A DNA stretch of 64,000 nt. Origin: GWB2-37-7 sp942492835 (lineage in GTDB: Bacteria > Bacillota > Clostridia > Lutisporales > Lutisporaceae). This document shows positions 14,355 to 23,353 of this stretch, one piece after another (position 1 is the first letter of the stretch; the number at the start of each line of letters is the position of its first letter). The stretch is taken from NCBI GenBank assembly GCA_942492835.1, contig OW818645.1:4030001-4094000 (forward strand). Direction: 5' to 3'. The notes beneath the pieces are model-generated. The model made no database searches and was not told the origin of the DNA. It saw only the letters and a list, made by a program, of their open reading frames with translations. The translations under genes were made by a program, and so were the position numbers.

Positions 14355-15440
14355 ATGAAGGATTTAAAGTATTGGGTATGGTTGTCGAGCTTACCTGGAA
14401 TAGGTGCTAGAAGATTTTATGATTTGATAGCGCGCTTTGAAACGGCAGAAAATGTATTTAACAGCAAAGAAGCAGAGCTTAAATCTCATAACTTAATTGG
14501 AGAAGAGACTGCCAAGCTAATTGTAAATAACAGAAATATAGAAAAAATTGATAAATATTTAAAAAAAGTGAAAGATAATGGTATAAATATTTATCTTTCT
14601 AATCAAGAGGAATATCCTATAAATCTAAAAAATATTTATGATCCTCCACCTGTACTGTACTCTATAGGTGAGCTTCGTGAATCAGACAATCAATCCGTTG
14701 CCATTGTTGGGTCTAGAAAAGCAACTGAGTATGGCTTGAGAACCGCTGAGCGATTAGCCGAAGAACTAGCTCAGAATGGTATTACTGTAGTTAGCGGTAT
14801 GGCACTTGGTATAGATGCTGCTGCGCATAAAGGTGCGTTAAAAGCAATGGGAAGGACTATTGCAGTGTTAGGTAGTGGAGTTACTCATGTGCATCCTAAG
14901 AGCAATTTGAGTATCTATAATGAAATAATTAAAAATGGAGCTGTAGTATCAGAATATCCTCTAGGCATGACCCCTATGCCAGGCAATTTCCCTGCAAGAA
15001 ATAGAATAATAAGCGGATTATCTTTAGGAACTGTAATCGTGGAAGCAGGAGTAAAAAGTGGATCTCTTATTACTGCTGATTTTGCGTTGGAGCAAGGCAG
15101 AGAGGTATTTGCAGTGCCTGGAAGTATAAATTCTCCTAATAGCAAAGGTACAAATAACCTGATTAAAAACGGGGCCAAGCTTGTAAGTGAGGTAAATGAT
15201 ATTTTAGAAGAGCTTAATTTAGACTCTGATAGATTATCTGTTATGCCTCAGCAATTTGAGCTGGATGAGGCAGAAACCTTAATTGCAGCTTGCTTAATGG
15301 ACAATGGCAAGTCAATGGATGAGATTTCTATAGCAACAGATTTGGGTGTAAGTATCGTATTAAGCAAAGTTGCTTTACTGGAGCTTAAGGGTATAATTTG
15401 TAGTATTAATGGAATATATTATAGTAATTTTAATAAATAA
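14355..15440 (+). CDS. dprA: DNA-processing protein DprA
   Basis: DprA loads RecA onto incoming single-stranded DNA during natural transformation. The 361-residue protein has an N-terminal helical SAM-like part, the DprA Rossmann-like core (SVAIVGSRKATEYGLRTAE, VSGMALGIDAAAHKGAL, TIAVLGSGVTHVHPKSN) and a C-terminal winged-helix-like tail. In the core, EQGREVFAVPGSINSPNSKG contains the family's Gly-Ser-Ile loop. The ATG is preceded by AGGTGAG. It has its own extended -10 promoter and lies just upstream of topA, the standard Firmicute order. With YifB/ComM 7 kb upstream it hints at transformation capacity, but no uptake genes are in this window. Confidence 0.95.
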   Translation: MKDLKYWVWLSSLPGIGARRFYDLIARFETAENVFNSKEAELKSHNLIGEETAKLIVNNRNIEKIDKYLKKVKDNGINIYLSNQEEYPINLKNIYDPPPVLYSIGELRESDNQSVAIVGSRKATEYGLRTAERLAEELAQNGITVVSGMALGIDAAAHKGALKAMGRTIAVLGSGVTHVHPKSNLSIYNEIIKNGAVVSEYPLGMTPMPGNFPARNRIISGLSLGTVIVEAGVKSGSLITADFALEQGREVFAVPGSINSPNSKGTNNLIKNGAKLVSEVNDILEELNLDSDRLSVMPQQFELDEAETLIAACLMDNGKSMDEISIATDLGVSIVLSKVALLELKGIICSINGIYYSNFNK

Positions 15441-15482
15441 ATATATTAATTAGTAAAATTTAGAAACATTTTACCTTGAATA

Positions 15483-15512
15483 TTGGTAATATTAATATCA
15501 TTCTGTTATAAT
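15483..15512 (+). promoter_or_regulatory. topA promoter
   Basis: TTGGTA (15483-15488), an 18-base spacer and a perfect TATAAT (15507-15512) with TG extension (TGTTATAAT). It lies 31 bases before the TTG start. Confidence 0.65.
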
Positions 15513-15543
15513 ATGTTTTGAATTTTAAAATGGGGTGAGATAT

Positions 15544-17640
15544 TTGAAAAGAACTTTAGTTATTGTAGAGTCACCTGCAAAAGTAAAGACTATTAAAAAG
15601 TTTTTAAGTGCTGGGTACAAAGTTGAAGCATCTATGGGACATATTCGAGATTTGCCTAAAAGCCAAATTGGTATTGATATAGATAATAATTTTGAGCCTA
15701 AATACATAACTATTAGGGGTAAAGGACCTATAACAGAAAAACTAAAAAAAGAAGCAAAGAATTGTGACAAGATTTATTTAGCTACTGACCCTGATAGAGA
15801 AGGAGAAGCGATATCTTGGCATCTAGCTGCTATTTTAGGGGTGGATGTAAATTCTACCTGCCGAATTGAGTTTAATGAGATTACAAAAACAGCGGTTACA
15901 AATGCTATAAAGCATCCGAGAAAGCTTAATATTGATCTTATTGATGCACAACAGGCAAGGAGAGTGCTTGATAGACTTGTAGGTTACAAGATTAGCCCTT
16001 TGCTTTGGAAAAAGATAAAAAAGGGACTTAGTGCAGGAAGAGTACAATCTGTTGCTGTAAGACTTATTTGTGACAGAGAAAATGAGATAAAGAGTTTTGT
16101 TCCTAAGGAATACTGGTCTTTACTAGCAAAGCTTCTTGATAATAAAAGTAAGAAGATTTTTGATGCAAAGTTTTATGGAATTACAGGTGAAAAACAAGAG
16201 ATTAATGACGAGAAAAGCATGAATGAGATGCTTTCAAAGCTTGAGGGTGCAGAATACACAGTTAAAAAGATTAAAAAAGGTGAGAAAAAGAGAAATGTTC
16301 CATGGCCTTTTACTACAAGCACCTTGCAGCAGGAGGCATACAAAAAACTTGGATTTACAACAAAGAAAACTATGATGTTGGCTCAGCAGCTTTATGAAGG
16401 AATAGATATTAAAGGTGAAGGAACTGTGGGATTGGTTACATATATAAGAACTGATTCTATTAGAATTTCCGATGATGCCAAAAAGGAAGCATCAGAGTAC
16501 ATAGAAGAGAGATTTGGTAAGCAATATATTAACAGTGAGACAAGACAGCAAAAGACAAACAAGAAAATACAGGATGCCCACGAGGCTATAAGACCTTCAT
16601 CAATACTTCGAGAACCAAATTCAATTAAGGATTCTCTTGAAAAAGATCAGCTAAAGCTTTATAAGATGATATGGGATAGATTTACAGCTAGTCAAATGCA
16701 ACCAGCTTTATATGATACAGTTTCTATAGATATTGATGCTGCAGGCTATATGTTTAAGTCTACAGGCAGTATATTGAGGTTTGATGGTTTTCTTCATGTA
16801 TTTACTGAAGATAAGGATGATAAAGTAGAATTTGCAGATGTAACTTTACCAGAGCTGACCGAGGGGCAGGTTGTTAAGCTAAAGGAACTTGAACCAAAGC
16901 AGCACTTTACTGAGCCACCTCTACGCTTTACAGAAGCTACTTTAGTTAAGATGCTTGAAGAGAAGGGTATAGGAAGACCAAGTACATATTCTCCTATTAT
17001 TTCAACAATTCTTGCAAGAGGATATATTATAAGAGATAAAAAGCTTTTGATACCAACCGAGCTTGGAGAGCTGGTCACTGATCTTTTGAAGGAGTATTTC
17101 TCCAGTGTTGTAAATGTAGAGTTCACTGCTAATATGGAAAAAATGCTTGATGATGTAGCAGAGGGTGAAAAGAATTGGGTGGATATAATTAGAGATTTCT
17201 ATATTCCATTCCAATTGGTACTTGAGAAGGCAGAGGAACAGATTAGCAAGATAAAAATTGAGGATGAAGTAAGTGACGTAATATGTGAGCACTGTGGAAG
17301 AAATCTTGTGTATAAGCAAGGTAAGTTTGGCAAGTTTCTGGCTTGTCCTGGTTTTCCAGAGTGTAGGAATATAAAGCCCATATTGATACTTACTGGTATT
17401 AAGTGTCCAAAGTGTGAAGGAGAGCTGGTACAAAGGAGATCCAAAAGAGGGAAGAAGTTCTTTGGTTGCAATAAATATCCTGAATGTAACTTTGTAACAT
17501 GGGATGAACCTTCAAAGGAAATCTGTCCTACATGCGGCACAAACCTTTCTGTGAAGCAAAATAAGGCAGGGACAGTGTATAAATGTATGAATGAAGAATG
17601 CAGCTATCAAAAAATTGAAGAAAAGATAAAGGATAAGTAG
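15544..17640 (+). CDS. topA: DNA topoisomerase I
   Basis: Type IA topoisomerase that relaxes negative supercoils. The 698 residues include the TOPRIM domain (LVIVESPAKVKTI and ATDPDREGEAISWH, with the metal-binding acidic triad). The active-site tyrosine is in TYIRTDSIRIS (Tyr about 300), and GIGRPSTYSPIISTI follows. The C-terminus has three four-Cys zinc ribbons (CEHC...CPGFPEC, CPKC...CNKYPEC, CPTC...CMNEEC). The start is TTG at 15544, placed by GGGGTGAG five bases upstream; a GTG at 15535 lies inside that site. The family length is normal. trmFO follows nine bases after the stop. Confidence 0.96.
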   Translation: MKRTLVIVESPAKVKTIKKFLSAGYKVEASMGHIRDLPKSQIGIDIDNNFEPKYITIRGKGPITEKLKKEAKNCDKIYLATDPDREGEAISWHLAAILGVDVNSTCRIEFNEITKTAVTNAIKHPRKLNIDLIDAQQARRVLDRLVGYKISPLLWKKIKKGLSAGRVQSVAVRLICDRENEIKSFVPKEYWSLLAKLLDNKSKKIFDAKFYGITGEKQEINDEKSMNEMLSKLEGAEYTVKKIKKGEKKRNVPWPFTTSTLQQEAYKKLGFTTKKTMMLAQQLYEGIDIKGEGTVGLVTYIRTDSIRISDDAKKEASEYIEERFGKQYINSETRQQKTNKKIQDAHEAIRPSSILREPNSIKDSLEKDQLKLYKMIWDRFTASQMQPALYDTVSIDIDAAGYMFKSTGSILRFDGFLHVFTEDKDDKVEFADVTLPELTEGQVVKLKELEPKQHFTEPPLRFTEATLVKMLEEKGIGRPSTYSPIISTILARGYIIRDKKLLIPTELGELVTDLLKEYFSSVVNVEFTANMEKMLDDVAEGEKNWVDIIRDFYIPFQLVLEKAEEQISKIKIEDEVSDVICEHCGRNLVYKQGKFGKFLACPGFPECRNIKPILILTGIKCPKCEGELVQRRSKRGKKFFGCNKYPECNFVTWDEPSKEICPTCGTNLSVKQNKAGTVYKCMNEECSYQKIEEKIKDK

Positions 17641-17648
17641 GTGGAAAT

Positions 17649-18956
17649 TTGAAGGATTATGTAGTAGTAATTGGAGCAGGATTAGCAGGAAGTGAAGCAG
17701 CGTGGCAGCTTGCACAGCGTGGTGTAAAGGTTAAGCTATATGAAATGAGACCTGATAACAGTACAGAAGCTCATCACACAGGCAAGTTTGCTGAGCTTGT
17801 ATGCAGTAATTCCTTAAGATCTAATCAGCTTGAAAACGCAGTTGGACTATTAAAGGAAGAGATGAGAAGGCTAGACTCATTAATAATGAATTGTGCTGAT
17901 GATAATATAGTTCCTGCAGGAGGAGCCCTTGCTGTAGATCGAGAAAAGTTTTCTGAAGATGTTACAGACAAAATTAAGGCTCATAAAAATATACAAGTTA
18001 TTAATGAAGAATTAGTTGATATACCAGAAGATGAATATGTTATAATTGCCTCTGGCCCCTTAACCTCTGATAAATTGTCAGAAAGTATAATGAAGCTTAC
18101 TAATTTTGAATATTTTTATTTTTATGATGCAGCAGCACCTATAGTTGCATTTGATAGTATAGATATGAGTAAAGCCTTTAAGGCTTCTAGATATGATAAG
18201 GGTGAAAGTGATTACATCAACTGTCCTATGACTGCGGATGAATATAATATTTTTTACAAAGAGCTAATAAAAGCAGAGACAGCCCCGTTGAAAAGGTTTG
18301 AGAAGGAAGTTGTGTTTGAAGGCTGTATGCCAGTTGAGACAATGGCTGCTAGAGGACCTATGACCTTACTTTTTGGACCATTGAAGCCTGTAGGACTTAT
18401 AGATTCTAGAACTGGCAGACAGTCTCATGCAGTAGTTCAGCTTCGTCAAGATAATAAAGAAGGAACACTATATAATATAGTGGGATTTCAAACCCATCTC
18501 AAATGGGGCGAGCAGAAGAGAGTGTTTAGCTTGATACCTGGGCTAGAAAACGCAGAATTTGTACGTTATGGGGTAATGCATAGAAACACGTATATAAACT
18601 CTCCAAAGCTTTTGACAAACACATTACAGCTCAAACTAAAACCCAATATAATGTTTGCAGGTCAAATAACAGGAGTGGAAGGTTATATTGAGTCTGCATC
18701 ATCGGGTATGGTTGCAGGTATAAATATGAGTAGGCTTATGAATAATCAGGAGCCATTAATATTTCCAATTACAACAGCTCATGGTGCTTTATGCCAATAT
18801 ATAACTGATGATACCAGTAAGAACTTTCAGCCTATGAATGTTAATTATGGTATTTTTCCTGAGCTTGTTAAGCGAATGAAGAATAAAGCAGAAAGAAATA
18901 GCAAACATGCAGAAAGGGCCTTAAACGATTTGGAAAATTTTCTTAATAGTATTTAG
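17649..18956 (+). CDS. trmFO: Methylenetetrahydrofolate-tRNA-(uracil-5-)-methyltransferase
   Basis: TrmFO makes ribothymidine at U54 of tRNA using methylene-THF and reduced FAD, the Gram-positive counterpart of TrmA. The 435-residue protein starts with the FAD-binding VIGAGLAGSEAAWQLAQRG. It contains YEMRPDNSTEAHHTG, LVCSNSLRSN with the conserved Cys, PAGGALAVDRE, a second conserved Cys in EGCMPVETMA, and GQITGVEGYIESASSG near the C-terminus. The TTG start follows TAGGTGG. The topA-trmFO-hslV-hslU-codY order matches Bacillus and many clostridia, here without the xerC/codV recombinase gene that sits after trmFO in Bacillus. Confidence 0.96.
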   Translation: MKDYVVVIGAGLAGSEAAWQLAQRGVKVKLYEMRPDNSTEAHHTGKFAELVCSNSLRSNQLENAVGLLKEEMRRLDSLIMNCADDNIVPAGGALAVDREKFSEDVTDKIKAHKNIQVINEELVDIPEDEYVIIASGPLTSDKLSESIMKLTNFEYFYFYDAAAPIVAFDSIDMSKAFKASRYDKGESDYINCPMTADEYNIFYKELIKAETAPLKRFEKEVVFEGCMPVETMAARGPMTLLFGPLKPVGLIDSRTGRQSHAVVQLRQDNKEGTLYNIVGFQTHLKWGEQKRVFSLIPGLENAEFVRYGVMHRNTYINSPKLLTNTLQLKLKPNIMFAGQITGVEGYIESASSGMVAGINMSRLMNNQEPLIFPITTAHGALCQYITDDTSKNFQPMNVNYGIFPELVKRMKNKAERNSKHAERALNDLENFLNSI

Positions 18957-18971
18957 CATTATTGCATGCTT

Positions 18972-18999
18972 TTTACAGTTATGATATATTAAATATAAT
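18972..18999 (+). promoter_or_regulatory. hslVU-codY promoter
   Basis: TTTACA (18972-18977), a 16-base spacer and TATAAT (18994-18999), about 70 bases upstream of hslV. Confidence 0.6.
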
Positions 19000-19067
19000 A
19001 ATTGTTTAATAATTGTGAATATTTAAACATTAAAATTTTAAAATTACATCACAATTGGAGGGTGTTT

Positions 19068-19598
19068 ATGTTACATGCAACTACAATAATAGCAGTTAAA
19101 AAGGGCGAAAAAAGTGCAATTGCAGGGGATGGACAAGTAACTATGGGTCAAAGCACAATAATGAAAGCCACTGCAAAAAAAATTCGCAGGTTATATAATG
19201 GCAATGTTATTACAGGTTTTGCAGGGTCTGTAGCTGATGCCTTTACATTGTCTGAGAGATTTGAGGAAAAGCTTGAACAATACAGCGGCAATCTTAAGAG
19301 AGCCGCTGTGGAGCTGGCTAAGGACTGGAGAAAAGATAAAGTTTTAAGAAACCTAGAAGCAATGCTTATTGCAGTAGATAAGGAAACATTGCTTGTAATA
19401 TCTGGAACAGGAGAGATAATTGAGCCTGATGATGGTATAATCGCAATTGGTTCTGGAGGCAACTATGCACTAGCAGCTGCCAAAGCATTATATTATAATA
19501 CCGAAATGGATGCAAAGGAAATAGTAGAAAAATCACTTGAGATAGCTGCTTCAATTTGTGTATTTACCAATAACAATATATCTGTAGAGGAAATTTAG
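19068..19598 (+). CDS. hslV: ATP-dependent protease peptidase subunit HslV
   Basis: Proteasome-like peptidase that forms a double hexamer capped by HslU. The start is ATG at 19068 after TTGGAGGG; earlier in-frame codons have no ribosome binding site. The 176-residue product begins MLHATTIIAVKKG. Removal of four residues would expose the catalytic Thr (residue 5); the conserved GDGQVT follows, and GSGGNYALAAAKAL supports the fold. Bacillus ClpQ uses Ser at this position, so this copy keeps the general Thr type. It is followed nine bases later by hslU. Confidence 0.95.
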   Translation: MLHATTIIAVKKGEKSAIAGDGQVTMGQSTIMKATAKKIRRLYNGNVITGFAGSVADAFTLSERFEEKLEQYSGNLKRAAVELAKDWRKDKVLRNLEAMLIAVDKETLLVISGTGEIIEPDDGIIAIGSGGNYALAAAKALYYNTEMDAKEIVEKSLEIAASICVFTNNNISVEEI

Positions 19599-19607
19599 GA
19601 GGTCATC

Positions 19608-21005
19608 ATGAGTGAATTAACTCCAAAACAAATCGTTATTGAACTGGATAAATATATAATAGGACAAGAAAAAGCAAAAAAGTCTGTAGCTGTTGCACTA
19701 CGCAGTAGATATAGAAGAAATCTTCTTGATGATGAAATGAAAAACGAGATTACTCCAAAGAACATTTTGATGATTGGTCCCACTGGAGTTGGTAAAACAG
19801 AAATCGCTCGCAGACTAGCCAAGCTGGTAAATGCTCCTTTTATAAAGGTTGAAGCAACAAAATTTACTGAAGTAGGCTACGTCGGAAGAGATGTGGAGTC
19901 AATCGTAAGGGATTTGGTTGAAACCTCAGTACGTATGGTTAAGTCAGAGAAGGTAAGTGAGGTTAATGAAAAAGCTTATAAATTAGCACTAGATAAAGTA
20001 GCAGAGATATTAGTGCCTGCACCAGAGAAACATGGCGGTATTAAAAATCCATTTGAAATGCTGTTTTCATCACAGAATAAAGAAGATGACAATAATGAGA
20101 AAGAACAAATAAAGGATGAGAGCATCGAGGTCAATAGGAGCAGTATACGACAAAAGCTTGAAAGTGGTGAGCTAGATGAGCAAGCTGTTGAGCTTGAGGT
20201 TGAGGATAATTCAAATGGCTCAGTAGAGCTTATAGCCGGCTTTGGAATGGATCAACAAGGTATGAACATACAGGATATGCTAGGAGGAATATTTCCAAAG
20301 AAGACTAAAAAGAGGAAGGTATCAGTTAAAGAAGCAGTAAAGATTACAACCAATCAAGAAGCTCATAAGTTAATTGATATGGATAATGTAACTGAAGAAG
20401 CGATTAAACGTGCAGAAGAAAAGGGAATAATATTCTTAGATGAATTAGATAAGATTGCAGGAAAAGGCTATTCCAATGGACCAGACATATCTAGAGAGGG
20501 TGTACAGAGAGATATTCTTCCGATAGTTGAAGGAAGTACAGTAATGACAAAATATGGTCCGATAAAGACTGATTATATGCTATTCATTGCAGCAGGAGCC
20601 TTTCATATCTCAAAGGTTTCAGATTTGATACCCGAGCTGCAGGGAAGATTTCCAGTACGAGTTGAACTTAGCAGTCTTACAAAAGAAAACTTTATTGAGA
20701 TTTTAACCAAACCCAATAATGCGTTGGTTAAGCAGTACAAAGCACTACTTGGTACAGAAGGACTGCAAATCGATTTTGAAGATGAAGCTATAGATGAGAT
20801 TGCTGATATAGCAGCATACATGAATGAGAACATGGAGAATATTGGTGCAAGAAGATTATATACAGTCATGGAAAGCTTATTTGAAGAGATTTCATTTGAA
20901 GCTCCAGAACTTGAAAATAATAAGATTATAATTGATAAGCAATTTGTAAAAAATGCTTTACAAAATGGAATCAAGAAAAAGGACTTCAATCAATATATAA
21001 TTTAG
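19608..21005 (+). CDS. hslU: ATP-dependent protease ATPase subunit HslU
   Basis: AAA+ unfoldase that feeds substrates to HslV. The 465-residue protein has Walker A GPTGVGKTEIARRLAK near residue 57, followed by KFTEVGYVGRDVESIVRDL with the pore loop GYVG. An acidic intermediate (I) domain spans roughly residues 110-245, then Walker B GIIFLDELDKIAGKG, sensor 1 and the C-terminal ENIGARRLYTVME (sensor 2). The C-terminus ends in hydrophobic residues that dock on HslV in the family. The ATG follows TAGGAGG. It is cotranscribed with hslV and probably codY. Confidence 0.96.
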   Translation: MSELTPKQIVIELDKYIIGQEKAKKSVAVALRSRYRRNLLDDEMKNEITPKNILMIGPTGVGKTEIARRLAKLVNAPFIKVEATKFTEVGYVGRDVESIVRDLVETSVRMVKSEKVSEVNEKAYKLALDKVAEILVPAPEKHGGIKNPFEMLFSSQNKEDDNNEKEQIKDESIEVNRSSIRQKLESGELDEQAVELEVEDNSNGSVELIAGFGMDQQGMNIQDMLGGIFPKKTKKRKVSVKEAVKITTNQEAHKLIDMDNVTEEAIKRAEEKGIIFLDELDKIAGKGYSNGPDISREGVQRDILPIVEGSTVMTKYGPIKTDYMLFIAAGAFHISKVSDLIPELQGRFPVRVELSSLTKENFIEILTKPNNALVKQYKALLGTEGLQIDFEDEAIDEIADIAAYMNENMENIGARRLYTVMESLFEEISFEAPELENNKIIIDKQFVKNALQNGIKKKDFNQYII

Positions 21006-21048
21006 CAAAAATGAAAATAACATATGCAGTAAGCAAAAGGAGGAAGCA

Positions 21049-21834
21049 ATGAGTTCTAAATTAATAGAAAGAATGAGAAAAGTAAATAAGGTATTACAAA
21101 TAGGTGGTAGTCAATATGTTTGTTTCAGCGATTTATGTAAGGTCTTAAGCGAAGTATTAAATGCAAATGTTTACACCCTTAGCAGAAAAGGAAGGGTTTT
21201 GGGATATGCTTTAGGCAGAGAGGAAGAATGCGAATTCTTGAAAAACGAAATATTAGCAGACAAAAAGTTTCCTGAGGAATACAATAATAATCTGCTTTCC
21301 TTAATGGAGACACAAGAAAATAAGACAAATGAGGAAAATATATGTGTTCTATCAGGTAGTGAAAAATGTCAGATGGGAACGAAATACTCTACAATTGTGC
21401 CAGTATTTGGAAGTGGTGAAAGATTAGGAACTCTAATAGTTGGAAAGTACAATGAAGCATTTACAGAATCAGATTTAGTTTTAGCTGAGTATGGTGCTAC
21501 TGTAATAGGTCTTGAGATAATGAGATCAAAGCAGGAACAAATTGAAGATGAAGCACGTAAGAAGGCTGTTGTACAGATGGCAATAGGAACACTTTCCTAT
21601 TCTGAGCTCGAAGCGGTTGAACATATTTTTAAGGAGCTAGAGGGTAATGAAGGTTTGTTAATAGCAAGCAAAATAGCTGATAAGGTAGGGATTACAAGGT
21701 CTGTTATAGTTAACGCTCTTAGAAAGTTTGAGAGTGCAGGAGTAATTGAGTCAAGATCCTTAGGAATGAAAGGAACTCATATTAAGATTCTGAACGATAA
21801 ACTAATGGATGAACTTAAAAAGTTAAAAAACTAA
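21049..21834 (+). CDS. codY: GTP-sensing global repressor CodY
   Basis: CodY senses branched-chain amino acids and GTP and represses nutrient-scavenging, and often motility, genes in Firmicutes. The 261-residue protein has an N-terminal GAF domain (about residues 1-155), a linker helix and a C-terminal winged helix-turn-helix containing ASKIADKVGITRSVIVNALR then KFESAGVIESRSLG. The ATG follows AAAGGAGG. It sits between hslU and flgB exactly as in Bacillus. A CodY-box-like site lies 125 bases downstream, in front of flgB. Confidence 0.96.
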   Translation: MSSKLIERMRKVNKVLQIGGSQYVCFSDLCKVLSEVLNANVYTLSRKGRVLGYALGREEECEFLKNEILADKKFPEEYNNNLLSLMETQENKTNEENICVLSGSEKCQMGTKYSTIVPVFGSGERLGTLIVGKYNEAFTESDLVLAEYGATVIGLEIMRSKQEQIEDEARKKAVVQMAIGTLSYSELEAVEHIFKELEGNEGLLIASKIADKVGITRSVIVNALRKFESAGVIESRSLGMKGTHIKILNDKLMDELKKLKN

Positions 21835-21840
21835 AATGAA

Positions 21841-21869
21841 AAAAGCAGGTAATGCCTGCTTTTTTTTTT
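21841..21869 (+). terminator. Intrinsic terminator after codY
   Basis: AGCAGG-TAATG-CCTGCT with an A-rich left flank and a ten-base T-run. It separates codY from the fla/che operon. Confidence 0.88.
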
Positions 21870-21924
21870 GACCTTAATTTCACATTCATATAAATGCAGC
21901 TAAAAAAGTTTTTATGATTTTAAA

Positions 21925-21952
21925 TAAAGAACTAGATGTAAAATAACGATAT
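21925..21952 (+). promoter_or_regulatory. SigD (sigma-28)-like promoter upstream of flgB
   Basis: TAAA (21925-21928), 16 bases, then AACGATAT (21945-21952). The Bacillus SigD consensus is TAAA-N15-GCCGATAT, so six of eight -10 positions match with one extra spacer base. No strong SigA promoter stands out between codY and flgB. Confidence 0.4.
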
Positions 21953-21958
21953 ATAAGA

Positions 21959-21973
21959 TATACTCAGAAAATA
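21959..21973 (+). promoter_or_regulatory. CodY-box-like site upstream of flgB
   Basis: TATACTCAGAAAATA matches 11 of 15 positions of the CodY consensus AATTTTCWGAAAATT, including the whole CAGAAAAT core. It lies just downstream of the SigD-like promoter. Confidence 0.45.
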
Positions 21974-22111
21974 GTGCAAAGCCTTTGAAATCATAATATA
22001 ATTATCTAAACTAACTGACATTTTAAAGGAATACATATTTATTTGTCGAATAATATAAAATTGAACTATCTGATTACTAATTTGTAGAAATATGATATAT
22101 GGGGGTATAAA

Positions 22112-22522
22112 ATGTTATTTGATAAAATAGGAAACAACACAAAAACTCTAGAAAAAGCTTTAGATGCTGCTTGGTTAAAAAATGAATCAATATCTAACAA
22201 TATAGCCAACGTAAATACTCCCGGTTATAAGAAAACCAGTGTAATATTTGAAGAACAATTTGCAAGTGCATCTGCAGAATTTCAGATAGGAAGCTTAAAA
22301 AGCGATAAGAATTTTTTACCAATAGGTAATGACATTAAGAATATATCTTCTCCAGAAGTTATACAGGATTCTTTTACTTCTGCAAGACAGGATGGCAACA
22401 ATGTTAATGTTGATGTTGAAATGGCAGAGATGGCAAAAAACACAATTAAATATAATGCACTTATAACACAGATTAGCAAGCAATTCAATAATATTAAATC
22501 AGCTATAAAGGAAGGAAGATGA
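22112..22522 (+). CDS. flgB: Flagellar proximal rod protein FlgB
   Basis: First gene of the fla/che operon. FlgB forms part of the proximal rod of the basal body. The 136-residue protein has the rod-family N-terminal motif SISNNIANVNTPGYKKTSV and a C-terminal helix (NNVNVDVEMAEMAKNTIKYN) that packs in the rod coiled coil. No signal peptide is present, as expected for a type III export substrate. The ATG follows GGGGGT. It lies seven bases before flgC. Confidence 0.95.
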   Translation: MLFDKIGNNTKTLEKALDAAWLKNESISNNIANVNTPGYKKTSVIFEEQFASASAEFQIGSLKSDKNFLPIGNDIKNISSPEVIQDSFTSARQDGNNVNVDVEMAEMAKNTIKYNALITQISKQFNNIKSAIKEGR

Positions 22523-22528
22523 TAATTA

Positions 22529-22972
22529 ATGGGTTTTTTAAGCTCAATTGATATCAGTGCTTCTGCTTTAACAGCGGAAAAGCTGAGAATGGATATTATC
22601 TCAAAAAACATAGCAAATGCAAATACTACTAGGACAGCGAGTGGTAGTCCCTACAGAAGACAAATGGTCGTATTTGAAGGATCAGAAAGCAATATTTCCT
22701 TTAGTCAGTATCTTAATGACGCAAGTAAATCATTAATTGGAAATGGTGTAAAGGTTAAAGGAATAGTAGAAGATCAATCACCTTTTAAATCGGTCTATGA
22801 GCCAGGTAATCCTGATGCGGATGAAGATGGTTATATAAAAATGCCAAACGTAGATGTTATGACTGAAATGGTTAATATGATAACTGCAAGCAGAGCTTAT
22901 GAGGCAAATGTAACAGCAATTAACTCTACAAAGGGCATGGCAGCAAAAGCTTTAGAGATAGGCAGAGGATAA
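22529..22972 (+). CDS. flgC: Flagellar proximal rod protein FlgC
   Basis: Rod protein of 147 residues with the shared N-terminal ISKNIANANTTRTASGSPYR and the FlgC-type middle FEPGNPDADEDGY-like segment (here YEPGNPDADEDGYIKMPNVD). It ends in the C-terminal helix EMVNMITASRAYEANVTAIN. It assembles with FlgB, FlgF/FlgG-type proteins and FliE into the rod. The start is ATG six bases after flgB, and a gap of about 60 bases separates it from fliE. Confidence 0.96.
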   Translation: MGFLSSIDISASALTAEKLRMDIISKNIANANTTRTASGSPYRRQMVVFEGSESNISFSQYLNDASKSLIGNGVKVKGIVEDQSPFKSVYEPGNPDADEDGYIKMPNVDVMTEMVNMITASRAYEANVTAINSTKGMAAKALEIGRG

Positions 22973-23031
22973 AGCTAATGCATTATTGAATACTGAGTAA
23001 AAGGATTAGTGCATAGCATAGGAGGATAACA

Positions 23032-23334
23032 ATGGAAAAAATAACTTCATCTGTTCAAAATATACAAAATAACATTCAAAAAGGTATAAATACTAATGAT
23101 GATAGTACACAAAGTGTTTCCTTTGGGGATTATCTAAATAGTGCAATACAGCAGGTAAGCGACTTGCAATTGGAATCTGAAAATCTTAATGAATCATTAG
23201 CTCTTGGTTTAACGGATAATTTACATCAAGTTATGATTGCATCTGAGAAGGCAGAGATGGCTTTACAGTTTACGATGCAGGTTAGAAATAAGGTAATGGA
23301 CGCCTATCAAGAAATCATGAGAATGTCTATTTAG
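23032..23334 (+). CDS. fliE: Flagellar hook-basal body protein FliE
   Basis: This 100-residue protein links the MS ring to the rod. The sequence has the typical SVSFGDYLNSAIQQVSDLQL start and the conserved C-terminal ASEKAEMALQFTMQVRNKVM then DAYQEIMRMSI. The ATG follows ATAGGAGG. It is placed between flgC and fliF, as in Bacillus and Clostridium. Confidence 0.95.
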   Translation: MEKITSSVQNIQNNIQKGINTNDDSTQSVSFGDYLNSAIQQVSDLQLESENLNESLALGLTDNLHQVMIASEKAEMALQFTMQVRNKVMDAYQEIMRMSI

Positions 23335-23353
23335 TGTTAGAGGGGGAGATTAA

